Below are positions 45,176 through 53,164 of a stretch of 64,000 nt of DNA, piece after piece (within the stretch, counting starts at the first letter, position 1; each line of letters starts with the position of its first letter). The translations under genes were made by a program, and so were the position numbers. The notes beneath the pieces are model-generated. The model did no database searches, was not told the origin of the DNA, and saw only the letters and a program-made list of their open reading frames with translations. The stretch lies in assembly GCF_031020795.1 (NCBI RefSeq), contig NZ_JAVHJP010000001.1:248001-312000 (forward strand). The letters are read 5' to 3'. This DNA is from Hydrogenophaga pseudoflava. Its GTDB lineage: Bacteria > Pseudomonadota > Gammaproteobacteria > Burkholderiales > Burkholderiaceae_C.

Positions 45176-46195
45176 TTACTTCTTGGTGTAGATCTGGTCG
45201 AACGAAGCGCCGTCGGCGAAATGCTCCTTGGCCGCTTTCTCCCAGCCGCCAAAGGCCTCGTCGATCCTGAACAGATTGAGCTTGGGGAACTGCTTGCTGT
45301 ACTTGGCCTGCGCCTTGGCCGAGATGACCGGGCGGTAGAAGTGCTTGCCGATGATGTCCTGGCCTTCTTCGGAGTACAGGTACTCCAGGTAGGCGGTGGC
45401 CACGGCGCGCGTGCCTTTCTTGTCCACGTTCTTGTCGACCACGGTCACCGCCGGCTCGGCCAGGATGGACAGCGAGGGGTAGACCACGTCGAACTTGGTG
45501 TTGAACTCCTTCTCCAGCAGGTAGGCCTCGTTCTCCCACGCAATCAGCACATCACCCTGGTTGCGCTGGGCAAAGGTGATGGTGGAGCCGCGTGCGCCGG
45601 TGTCGAGCACCGGGACGTTGCCGTACAGCCTGGCCACGAATTCCTTGGCCTTGGCGTCGCTGCCGAACTTGCGCTTGGCGAATTCCCAGGCGGCCAGGTA
45701 GTTCCAGCGGGCGCCGCCCGAGGTCTTGGGGTTGGGGGTGATGACCTTCACGTCCGGGCGCACCAGGTCGTCCCAGTCCTTGATGCCCTTGGGGTTGCCC
45801 TGGCGCACGGCCAGGATGATGGTGGAGGCGTAGGGCGTGCTGTTCTGCGGCAGGCGCTTCTGCCAGTCCTTAGGAATCCAGCCGCCGTTGGTGTGCAGCG
45901 CGTCGGTGTCGCCGGCCAGGGCCAGGGTGGCGACGTCGGCGTCCAGGCCGTCGATGATCGAGCGGGCCTGCTTGCCCGAGCCGCCATGGCTCTGCTTGAT
46001 GGTCACGTCCTGTCCGGTCTTGGCCTTCCAGGCCTTGGCGAAGGCGGCGTTGACCTCAACGTAGAGCTCGCGCGTCGGGTCGTAGGACACGTTGAGCAGG
46101 GTCACGGGGGCGGGCTGGGCCAGCGCGGTGCCGCTGGCGGCGGTGAGCGCGGCGGCGGCGATCAGGGTGGTGGTGAAGTGGCGGCGGGTGCTCAT
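45176..46195 (-). CDS. sbp: Periplasmic sulfate-binding protein Sbp (second copy)
   Basis: The 339-residue protein has a signal peptide ([18 protein letters not shown]) and the Sbp signatures [41 protein letters not shown] and [17 protein letters not shown]. It is a paralogue of the protein at 28934 and has no permease genes beside it, so it may feed CysTWA. It leads an operon with ssuE, the molbindin and cysB. A GAACG-AATA-CGTTC inverted repeat lies upstream. Confidence 0.94.
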   Translation of the reverse strand: MSTRRHFTTTLIAAAALTAASGTALAQPAPVTLLNVSYDPTRELYVEVNAAFAKAWKAKTGQDVTIKQSHGGSGKQARSIIDGLDADVATLALAGDTDALHTNGGWIPKDWQKRLPQNSTPYASTIILAVRQGNPKGIKDWDDLVRPDVKVITPNPKTSGGARWNYLAAWEFAKRKFGSDAKAKEFVARLYGNVPVLDTGARGSTITFAQRNQGDVLIAWENEAYLLEKEFNTKFDVVYPSLSILAEPAVTVVDKNVDKKGTRAVATAYLEYLYSEEGQDIIGKHFYRPVISAKAQAKYSKQFPKLNLFRIDEAFGGWEKAAKEHFADGASFDQIYTKK

Positions 46196-46254
46196 GGTTT
46201 TGCTCCGAAAGGGTGGTCAACGGAGCGGATCATGAAAGCCGGTCGTCAAAACTG

Positions 46255-46268
46255 GAACGAATACGTTC
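46255..46268. promoter_or_regulatory. Inverted repeat in the sbp2/beta-CASP divergent region
   Basis: GAACG and CGTTC form perfect arms around AATA in the 167-base gap before the second sbp gene. A nearby GTTG(..)CAAC pair lies in an AT-rich stretch. The half-site GGAACGAAT also occurs in the sulfonate-operon control region at about 40839-40847. It is a candidate CysB or other sulfur operator. Confidence 0.45.
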
Positions 46269-46362
46269 TCAGTTGTTTATTACCAAATCAACTAACAACC
46301 CAGGTGCGGTGTCCGTCGGCCAAGCTGCTTGCGGGCCGCGGCCCGCGGGGTACCATGCCCGC

Positions 46363-47727
46363 ATGAACGTCCACATCCGCTTCCTCGGCGCCGCCGGCAC
46401 CGTCACCGGCTCCAAGTACCTGGTCGAGTTCAATGGCGAGAGCCTGCTGGTCGACTGCGGGCTGTTCCAGGGCTACAAGCAGCTGCGCCTGCGCAACCGC
46501 GACCCGCTGCCGGTGCTGCCCAACCACATCGGCGCCGTGCTGCTGACCCACGCCCACCTGGACCACAGCGGCTACCTGCCGCTGCTGGCCAAGGAAGGTT
46601 TCCACGGCAAGGTCTGGTGCACGCCCGCCACGCGCGACCTCGCGCAGATCCTGCTGCCCGACAGCGGCCACATCCAGGAAGAAGACGCGGCCTTCGCGAA
46701 CCGCAAGGGCTTCAGCAAACACGCGCCCGCGCTGCCGCTCTACACGGAAGCCGATGCGCTGGCTTCGCTCAAGCTGCTGCACACCGTACCCATGGACCGG
46801 GCCTTCGAGCCCCTGCGCGGCTGGACCGCCCGCTTCACCCGCGCCGGCCACATCCTCGGCGCGGCCAGCCTGCTGCTGGAGGTGGGCGGCAGGAAGATCG
46901 TGTTCTCGGGCGACCTGGGCCGGCCCGACGACATGCTGATGCTGCCACCCGAACCACCGCCCGCCGCCGACGCGGTGGTGATCGAATCCACCTACGGCGA
47001 CCGCGAGCACCCCGATGAGGACGTGCTGGCCGAACTCGGCCCGGCCCTGCAGCGCGTGGCTGCGCGTGGCGGCACCGCGGTGCTGCCGGTGTTCGCCGTG
47101 GGCCGTGCGCAGGAGATCCTGCACGCCATCGCCCTGCTCAAGGCCAACGGCGTGCTGCCGCACAGCCTGCCGATTTACCTCGACAGCCCGATGGCCGTGC
47201 ACACCACCGACCTGTACGACCGCCACCTGGGCGAGCACCGCCTGAACGCCGCCCAGTGCCGCGACATGGAGCGCGTGGCGAAGATGGTGCGCAGCGTCGA
47301 CGAGTCCAAGGCCATCGCGCAGCAGCACGGCCCCAAGATCATCCTGGCCGCCAGCGGCATGGCCACGGGCGGTCGCGTGCTGCACCACCTCGCGCTGTAC
47401 CTGGGCCACCACCGCAACATGGTGGTGCTCACCGGCTACCAGGCCCCCGGCACGCGCGGCGACTCGCTGTCCCGCGGCAACAAGGCCATCCGCATCCACG
47501 GGCAGGACGTGCCGGTGCGCGCCGAGGTCGTGCAGCTGCAGTCCGCCTCGGCCCACGCCGACGCCGGCCAGCTCATGGCCTGGCTGCGCGCTTCACCACA
47601 CGCGCCACACCGCGTCTTCATCACACACGGCGACCCGGGCGCCTCCGACGCGCTGCGCCAGCGCATCGAGCACGAACTGGGTTGGCGCGCGCTCGTTCCA
47701 GAACACGGTTCCACCTGGGCAGTCTGA
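46363..47727 (+). CDS. Beta-CASP metallo-beta-lactamase-fold RNase-like hydrolase
   Basis: The 454-residue protein has the zinc motif THAHLDHSGY at residues 62-71 (His63, His65, Asp67, His68), GHILGAASLLLE, SGDLGRPDD, then the beta-CASP segment with IYLDSPMAVHTT, ASGMATGGRVLHHL and SAHADAGQL. This layout matches YsgA/TTHA0252-type RNA-processing nucleases (KH-less cleavage and polyadenylation specificity family). Length about 450 is typical. ATG 46363 opens straight into the fold. It is divergent from sbp2 and shows no functional link to sulfur. Confidence 0.9.
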   Translation: MNVHIRFLGAAGTVTGSKYLVEFNGESLLVDCGLFQGYKQLRLRNRDPLPVLPNHIGAVLLTHAHLDHSGYLPLLAKEGFHGKVWCTPATRDLAQILLPDSGHIQEEDAAFANRKGFSKHAPALPLYTEADALASLKLLHTVPMDRAFEPLRGWTARFTRAGHILGAASLLLEVGGRKIVFSGDLGRPDDMLMLPPEPPPAADAVVIESTYGDREHPDEDVLAELGPALQRVAARGGTAVLPVFAVGRAQEILHAIALLKANGVLPHSLPIYLDSPMAVHTTDLYDRHLGEHRLNAAQCRDMERVAKMVRSVDESKAIAQQHGPKIILAASGMATGGRVLHHLALYLGHHRNMVVLTGYQAPGTRGDSLSRGNKAIRIHGQDVPVRAEVVQLQSASAHADAGQLMAWLRASPHAPHRVFITHGDPGASDALRQRIEHELGWRALVPEHGSTWAV

Positions 47728-47741
47728 TTTTTTCCGTTTTC

Positions 47742-49004
47742 ATGAACCGCCGCTCCCCGCTTCTGGCCGCCGCCGCGCTGGCCCTCTCCCTTCCCGCGTT
47801 CGCGCAGCCCGCGCCCGCCAGCATCCCGCCCGACTTCACCCAGTGCCTCGACGGCCTGCGCGACGAGGCGCGCCGCAACGGCGTGTCGGAAACCACCTAC
47901 CGTTTCCTCACCCGCGACCTCGCGCCCGACATGAGCGTGATCGACAAGCTGAACGTCCAGCCCGAGTTCAGCATGCCGATCTGGGACTACCTCAGCGGCC
48001 TGGTCGACGACGAGCGCGTGCAGCAGGGCCAGGCCATGCTGCAGCAGCATGCGGCGGTGCTCGAACGGGTGCAGCAGCGCTTCGGCGTCGACCCCGCCAC
48101 CGTGGTCGCCGTCTGGGGCGTGGAGAGCAACTTCGGCCAGAGCCTGGGCAAGTACCCGCTGGTGCAGGCCCTGGGCACGCTGTCGTGCTACGGCCGGCGC
48201 CAGGCCTTCTTCCAGGGCGAGCTGTACTCGGCCATGCGCATCCTGCAGGCCGGCCACATCGCGCCCGAGCGCCTGGTTGGTTCCTGGGCCGGCGCCTTCG
48301 GCCACACCCAGTTCATGCCCACCACCTTCGAACGCCTCGCGGTCGATGGCGATGGCGACGGCCGGCGCGACCTGATGGACAACACCGCCGATGCGCTCGC
48401 CTCCACCGCGAACTTCCTCGCCAGGGCCGGATGGCAGAGCGGCCAGCCCTGGGGCTTCGAGGTGCAGCTGCCACCGGGCTTCAGCACCGATGGTGAAGGC
48501 CGACGCAGCAAACGGCCGGTGAGCGAATGGGTGGCGCGCGGCCTGCGCAAGGTCGACGGCTCACCGCTGCCCACAGGCCTGGGCAGCGCCGGCCTGATGA
48601 CCCTGGCCGGCCCCACCGGCCCGGCCTTCCTGGTGTTCAGGAACTTCGACGCGATCTACAGCTACAACGCCGCCGAAAGCTACGGCCTGGCCATCGCCCA
48701 CCTGAGCGACCGGCTGCGCGGTGCCGGCCCGTTCGCCACACCCTGGCCCACCGACGACCCCGGCCTCTCTCGCGCCGAACGGCGCGAACTGCAGATCCTG
48801 CTGCTGCTCGCCGGCCACGAGGTGGGCCTGGTCGACGGCATGCTCGGCGACAAGAGCCGCACCGCCATCCGCACCGAACAGGCGCGGCTGGGGCAGGAGG
48901 TCAACGGGCGTGGGGGAATGAAGCTGTTGAAGGCGCTGCGCTCCGAGACACCGCCGTCACTGCCTGCCGCGGAGATCAGCCCAGTTTCACCGCCGTCCCG
49001 CTGA
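47742..49004 (+). CDS. Lytic murein transglycosylase (MltB/Slt35 family) with peptidoglycan-binding tail
   Basis: The 420-residue protein starts with a signal peptide (MNRRSPLLAAAALALSLPAFAQ). The catalytic domain has Glu128 in VWGVESNFGQ, then TLSCYGRRQAFFQGELYSAM, GSWAGAFGHTQFMPTTF and FDAIYSYNAAESYGLA, all MltB family motifs. The end (LQILLLLAGHEVGLVDGMLGDKSRTAI) is a peptidoglycan-binding domain. It cleaves murein with 1,6-anhydro product formation in the periplasm. Its 3' end overlaps the convergent YbjQ gene by 29 bases. Confidence 0.92.
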   Translation: MNRRSPLLAAAALALSLPAFAQPAPASIPPDFTQCLDGLRDEARRNGVSETTYRFLTRDLAPDMSVIDKLNVQPEFSMPIWDYLSGLVDDERVQQGQAMLQQHAAVLERVQQRFGVDPATVVAVWGVESNFGQSLGKYPLVQALGTLSCYGRRQAFFQGELYSAMRILQAGHIAPERLVGSWAGAFGHTQFMPTTFERLAVDGDGDGRRDLMDNTADALASTANFLARAGWQSGQPWGFEVQLPPGFSTDGEGRRSKRPVSEWVARGLRKVDGSPLPTGLGSAGLMTLAGPTGPAFLVFRNFDAIYSYNAAESYGLAIAHLSDRLRGAGPFATPWPTDDPGLSRAERRELQILLLLAGHEVGLVDGMLGDKSRTAIRTEQARLGQEVNGRGGMKLLKALRSETPPSLPAAEISPVSPPSR

Positions 49005-49320
49005 CGGCCACCATCATCATCCCGTTGGTCTCGCCCATGACTTCGTAGTCGAAGTCGATGCCAATCACGCCGTTGGCACCCAGCTCTTTCGCGGCCTCGA
49101 TCAGTCCTTCCAGCGCCGCGTCGCGCGCGCCCGACAGCGCCCGCTCATAGCCCCCGGCGCGGCCGCCGACCACGTCGCGCACGGACGAGAACATGTCGCG
49201 GAAGATGTTGGCGCCGATGATGGCCTCGCCGTTGACCACGCCCAGGTACTGGCTGCGCGCGATGTCGGGCGGCGTGGTGGTGGAGAGGAAAAAATCACTG
49301 CTCTTGGAAAACCAGCCCAT
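48976..49320 (-). CDS. YbjQ-family (UPF0145) heavy-metal-binding-domain protein
   Basis: The 114-residue protein matches YbjQ: the YLGVVNGEAIIGANIFRDMF segment, ARDAALEGLIEAAKELGANGVIGIDFDYE and a closing VSGTAV. Members form rings and are of unknown function; some carry predicted metal sites. AGGAGG lies just before the ATG. It converges on the transglycosylase gene with overlap, which is unusual but common in compact genomes. Confidence 0.88.
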   Translation of the reverse strand: MGWFSKSSDFFLSTTTPPDIARSQYLGVVNGEAIIGANIFRDMFSSVRDVVGGRAGGYERALSGARDAALEGLIEAAKELGANGVIGIDFDYEVMGETNGMMMVAVSGTAVKLG

Positions 49321-49372
49321 GGGAACCTCCTTGGTGGGAACGAAGAATCTTCATTCTCACCCAGTGCCGACG

Positions 49373-50035
49373 TCACCAGAGCGCGACCGGTTTCCCGTCC
49401 TTCAACCCCCAGGCGTGCCGCGCCATGGAGCGCGCCTCCTGCTCGTCGTGCGTCACCAGGATCGCGGCCATGCCGGCCTCGGTGATGCGCTCCTTGAACT
49501 CCGAGCGCAGCTGCTCGCGCAGCGCGGCGTCAAGGGCGGAGAAGGGTTCGTCCAGCAGCAGGGCGCGCGGCTGCGTGATGAGCGCGCGCGCCAGCGCCAC
49601 GCGCTGCTGCTCGCCACCCGAGAGCGTCCACACCCGCGCGTCGCCGTGACCGGCCAGACCGAAACGCGCCAGCATGGCCTGCGCGCGCTCGCGGGCCTCG
49701 GCCTTGCGCACGCGCTGCTCGATCAGGCCGAAGGCCACGTTGTCGCGCACGTTCAGGTGCGGGAACAGCGCGAAGTCCTGGAACATCAGCGCGAAGCGGC
49801 GCCGCTCGGGCGGCCAGGCGGTGATGTCCACGCCGTCGAACCAGACGCTGCCCCGTTCCGGCGCTTCCAGTCCGGCCACGATCTTGAGCAGGGTGCTCTT
49901 GCCGCTGCCCGAGGCGCCGAGCAGCGCCACCGTCTCGCCCGCGTCCACGCGCAGGTTCACGCCGGACAGCAGCGGCCATTCGGGTGCGTCGTGCCAGTGT
50001 TTGTGGATGTCGCGCAGCTCAAGCATGGCGCGCAT
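49373..50035 (-). CDS. thiQ: Thiamine ABC transporter ATP-binding protein ThiQ
   Basis: The 220-residue ATPase has Walker A GASGSGKST, signature LSGGEQQRVALARAL, Walker B LLLDEPFSALDAALREQL and THDEQEA. It is short like ThiQ, without a regulatory tail. It drives thiamine uptake with ThiP and ThiB. Its start overlaps the end of thiP by 17 bases; an ATG at 50026 is an alternative start. It is the last gene of the thiBPQ operon. Confidence 0.93.
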   Translation of the reverse strand: MRAMLELRDIHKHWHDAPEWPLLSGVNLRVDAGETVALLGASGSGKSTLLKIVAGLEAPERGSVWFDGVDITAWPPERRRFALMFQDFALFPHLNVRDNVAFGLIEQRVRKAEARERAQAMLARFGLAGHGDARVWTLSGGEQQRVALARALITQPRALLLDEPFSALDAALREQLRSEFKERITEAGMAAILVTHDEQEARSMARHAWGLKDGKPVALW

Positions 50036-51608
50036 TGTCCCTGCCCCGCCCTTCGATCAGCACGAAGGCCAGCAGCGCCAGCGCCATCAGCAGCGCCGCG
50101 AGCACGAAGGCGGCGTCCAGCTGGGCCGCGCCGGGTCGCCCCAGGTGCTGGTGGATCAGGGTGGTGAGCGTGGTCCACTCGGGCCGCGAGAGGAACAGCG
50201 TGACCGCGAACTCGCCCAGTGCGGTGGCGGCGGCAAAGGCCATGCCGCGGCGCAGCGCGGGCGCGATCAGCGGCAGCGTGACGCGGCGGAACACGCGCCA
50301 GGGGGAGGCGCCCAGCGTGGCTGCGGCCTGCGCATAGTGGGCCGGCAGGCCGTCGAGAGCAGAGCTGACCGACTTGGTGACGAAGGGCCAGGCCAGCAGC
50401 GCGTAGGCCGCCAGCAGCACCACGAGGCTCGCGCTCCAGCCGGGGTAGAGCAGCAGCAGGCCGAAGGCCACGCTGACCGGCGAGACCACGAAAGGCAGAA
50501 AGGCCAGCGCGCGCCAGGCCACAGCGCCCTGCAAGGCGAAGGCGTGCGAAAGGCCGAGCGCGGTCGAGAACAGCACGGCCAGCACCGAGAAACGCAGCGT
50601 GTTGCCCAGCGCGGCCAGGGTCTCAGGGTCGGTGACCACGTCCACGCCCGAGCCCGAGAACAGCGCCGACGCCGCGTGCCAGCCGATGGCCGCGAGCGGC
50701 GCGACGCACACCAGCACCAGCAGCCCCATGGCGCCGGCCACGCCGAGCCACTGCAGGGTGCCCGAGGGCCGCTGTCGCAGCACGGGCGTGACCCGCGCCG
50801 GCGCGGCCAGCCGCCGCTCCAGCCAGGCGTAGGCCAGCGCGACGACCCCGGTCAGCGCCATCATCCAGACCGCCAGCACGCCCGCGCGGCCCAGCTCCAG
50901 TTCGTGCGCCACCAAGGTGTAGATCTCGACCTCGGCCGTGGCGTAGCGCTGCCCGCCCAGCACCAGGGCCAGGCCGAAGCCCGCGAAGCAGTAGAGGAAC
51001 ACGAGGCACAGCGCCGAGGCCAGCCAGGGTGCAATGGCCGGCCACTCGATGCGCCAGAACGCGCGCCAGGGCGTGGCGCCCAGGGTGCGGGCGGCCGCCA
51101 GCCGCTGCGCGCCCACCTGGTCCAGCGCGTCGACGCCCGCGCGCACCACCAGGCAGAGGTTGAAGAACAGGTTGCCATAGAGCAGCAGCCAGGGGGTGTC
51201 GGTGAGTTCGATGCCGGCGTCGGCCAGCGGCCCGCCGATCAGGCCGCGCGGCCCCCACAGCGCCAGCACGCCCATGGCCGCCACCAGGGTGGGCACCACA
51301 AAAGGCAGCATCATCAGGCGCAGCACCAGTCTGCGGCCCGGAAACTCACGCCGCGCCAGCACCCAGGCGCAAGGCAGGCCCAGCAGCAGCGCGAGTGCGC
51401 AGGTGATGGCCGCCTGGGCGAACGACCAGAGCACGCGCCAGCGCAGGTAGTCGTCCCGCCATACATCGAGCCAGCGCAGCGGCTCGGCGCCGTCCGCCGC
51501 ACCGGGCGCAAACCCCTCGGCCAGCAGCCGCAGCACCGGCGCCACCAGCACCACCGCCAGGAAAACCAGCGGCAGCGCGGGCAGCAGCCCGCGGCCGGGC
51601 AACCTCAT
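50019..51608 (-). CDS. thiP: Thiamine ABC transporter permease ThiP
   Basis: The 529-residue protein is a double permease with two sets of about six helices, each with an ATPase-contact loop (AARTLGATPWRAFWRIEWPAIAPWL in the first half; QAAATLGASPWRVFRRVTLPLIAPAL in the second). This fused two-half form is usual for ThiP. The start overlaps the thiB stop (4 bases). It carries thiamine across the inner membrane. Confidence 0.93.
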   Translation of the reverse strand: MRLPGRGLLPALPLVFLAVVLVAPVLRLLAEGFAPGAADGAEPLRWLDVWRDDYLRWRVLWSFAQAAITCALALLLGLPCAWVLARREFPGRRLVLRLMMLPFVVPTLVAAMGVLALWGPRGLIGGPLADAGIELTDTPWLLLYGNLFFNLCLVVRAGVDALDQVGAQRLAAARTLGATPWRAFWRIEWPAIAPWLASALCLVFLYCFAGFGLALVLGGQRYATAEVEIYTLVAHELELGRAGVLAVWMMALTGVVALAYAWLERRLAAPARVTPVLRQRPSGTLQWLGVAGAMGLLVLVCVAPLAAIGWHAASALFSGSGVDVVTDPETLAALGNTLRFSVLAVLFSTALGLSHAFALQGAVAWRALAFLPFVVSPVSVAFGLLLLYPGWSASLVVLLAAYALLAWPFVTKSVSSALDGLPAHYAQAAATLGASPWRVFRRVTLPLIAPALRRGMAFAAATALGEFAVTLFLSRPEWTTLTTLIHQHLGRPGAAQLDAAFVLAALLMALALLAFVLIEGRGRDNARHA

Positions 51609-52645
51609 TTCAGAACCACTTTGGTCCAGCGTTGGACCCAGCCCTTGCCCTTCGAACTCATGTCCGCCGCAGCCGGGTTGTCAAACGCCGTCGGCTCCAC
51701 CGCATGCGCCTTCATCACGTCCGCCCGCGCGGCACCGGCCTCGGCCGGGTACATCCACATCGTGGTCTGCAGCGCCTGCTGCGCCGGGACCGAGCGCAGG
51801 AACTCGATGAACTTGCCAGCGGCCTCGCGCGCTGCGGGGTTGCCGCCCCTGACCAGCGCCACGCCCTCGACCTGGCGGAACACGCCGCCCTTGAGGAACA
51901 GGTTGGCGGTGGGCGACTCGGTGATCTTGTCCTTGCTGTAGAAGACCTCGGCCGCCGGGCTGCTGGCGTAGCTCACGACGATGGGGCGGGTGCCGCCATT
52001 GCGAGTGAACTCGGTGTAGTAGGCCTCGGTCCAGCCCTTGACCACCTTCACGCCGTTGGCGCGCATCTGGCCCCACCACTTGAACGCACCTTCTTCACCC
52101 AAGCCGGCGATGGTCGCAAACAGGAACGCCTGGCCAGGGCTGGACGTGGCGGGGTTCTGCACCACCAGCAGCTTGGCGTAGGCGGGTTTGGTCAGGTCCT
52201 CCAGCGATGCCGGCAGGGCCAGGCCCTTCTTCGCGAACCACGCCTTGTCGATGTTGAGATTGACGTAGCCGAAGTCGACCGGCACCACGCCGCCGTCCAG
52301 GGTCACCGCGACCGCGCGCTGGGCCGCCGGGCCGGTGTACGGCTCGACCACGCCGGCGGCCAGCGCACGCGGCAGCAGGGTGTTGTCGATGCCGAACGCG
52401 ACATCGGCGATCGGCTTGGCTTTCGTCAGGATGAGCTTGTTGGTCATCTCACCAGCGTCGCCGGCCTTGACGATCTGCAGCTGGACGCCTGCGTCCTTCT
52501 CGAACTGCGCCAGCAGCTCCTTGGGCAGGTCGAACGAGCTGTGGGTGAGCACGCGCAGCGGCATCGGCGCCTGCGCGTGGGCCAGGCCCGCCAAAGACAG
52601 CGTGGTGAGGGAGAGGAATGCCGAAATAAGAAACCGCCGTTGCAT
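51605..52645 (-). CDS. thiB: Thiamine ABC transporter substrate-binding protein ThiB
   Basis: The 346-residue protein has a signal peptide (MQRRFLISAFLSLTTLSLAGLAHAQ) and the ThiB body: LRVLTHSSFDLPKELLAQFEKD, DVAFGIDNTLLPRAL, VPVDFGYVNLNIDK and NPATSSPGQAFLFATIAGLGEEG. It binds thiamine and its phosphates in the periplasm. ATG 52645 was preferred over 52651 because AAGGCGG sits 6 bases before it. A TPP riboswitch lies upstream. Confidence 0.95.
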   Translation of the reverse strand: MQRRFLISAFLSLTTLSLAGLAHAQAPMPLRVLTHSSFDLPKELLAQFEKDAGVQLQIVKAGDAGEMTNKLILTKAKPIADVAFGIDNTLLPRALAAGVVEPYTGPAAQRAVAVTLDGGVVPVDFGYVNLNIDKAWFAKKGLALPASLEDLTKPAYAKLLVVQNPATSSPGQAFLFATIAGLGEEGAFKWWGQMRANGVKVVKGWTEAYYTEFTRNGGTRPIVVSYASSPAAEVFYSKDKITESPTANLFLKGGVFRQVEGVALVRGGNPAAREAAGKFIEFLRSVPAQQALQTTMWMYPAEAGAARADVMKAHAVEPTAFDNPAAADMSSKGKGWVQRWTKVVLK

Positions 52646-52718
52646 ATGCATCCGCCTTGTCAAACAGCCCGCGACGGGGCTGAGCAGGACGGACCGCAGC
52701 ACACGGCGGACCGGCATG

Positions 52719-52811
52719 TCACGCTCCCTACGCTGGCACAACCCAGATCAGGTGAGAGGGGTATTTCTCAGCCGCTGCCCGCCTTGCTGCGGGCCCGGCA
52801 CCCCCGGTGAA
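52719..52811 (-). promoter_or_regulatory. TPP (thi-box) riboswitch controlling thiBPQ
   Basis: On the minus strand, the leader carries the conserved TPP aptamer blocks in order: GGGGGTGCC, GGCTGAGA followed by TACCCCT, ACCTGATCTGGGT, and GTGCCAGCGTAGGGA. The P1 arms TCAC (about 52807-52810) and GTGA (about 52719-52722) can pair. Downstream, CAGCCC-CGTCGC-GGGCTG (52665-52682) followed by TTT and then the ribosome site forms a likely off-state hairpin. It would switch the operon off when thiamine pyrophosphate is abundant. Confidence 0.93.
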
Positions 52812-52846
52812 GCTTTGAATTTTAGTCGGGGCGCGCCAAAAGCAGA

Positions 52847-52866
52847 AAAGGCCCTGGCGGGCCTTT
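52847..52866 (-). terminator. Rho-independent terminator of the small basic protein gene
   Basis: AAAGGCCC (52847-52854) and GGGCCTTT (52859-52866) form a perfect 8-bp stem around TGGC. On the minus strand it is followed by a TTTTCTGCTTTT tract. It lies 34 bases beyond the stop of the small gene at 52900 and just before the thi leader. Confidence 0.8.
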
Positions 52867-52899
52867 CTTCAAGCTCGGGGCGCGGCCCCGGACGGGCGA

Positions 52900-53070
52900 T
52901 CAGCCGCCCTTCTTCGAGCGCTTGCCAGGGTTCTTCTTGGTGCGGGTGGCCACACCACGCTCCAGACTCACGCGCTGGCCACGGCCGGGCGTGGGCAGCA
53001 CCACGCCGTTGGCGGCGGTGGGGCGGGGAGTGGCTTTGCGGTCGGCTTCGGTGACGATTTTGTTGCCCAT
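52900..53070 (-). CDS. Small basic protein of unknown function
   Basis: A 56-residue open frame, rich in Lys, Arg, Pro and Gly, ending TKKNPGKRSKKGG. It has no recognised domain; the basic tail suggests nucleic-acid or ribosome contact. ATG 53070 was chosen because the upstream 15 codons look uncharacteristic; a strong terminator after the stop supports that a real transcript exists. It is divergent from the FtsX-type permease gene across 94 bases. Confidence 0.55.
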   Translation of the reverse strand: MGNKIVTEADRKATPRPTAANGVVLPTPGRGQRVSLERGVATRTKKNPGKRSKKGG

Positions 53071-53164
53071 GTCGGTCTCAAGGGAAAGTTGGTTGGAAAC
53101 CCCGTATTGGACCACATGACCACGTCCGGCACGGGGGGCCGGGGCGCAGCGCTAAGCTCGCACG

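Noticed and set aside
52646..52741. N-terminal extension of thiB through its leader
   Set aside because: The extension would be translated across the TPP riboswitch end; a signal peptide begins at the 52645 start, so that start is preferred.
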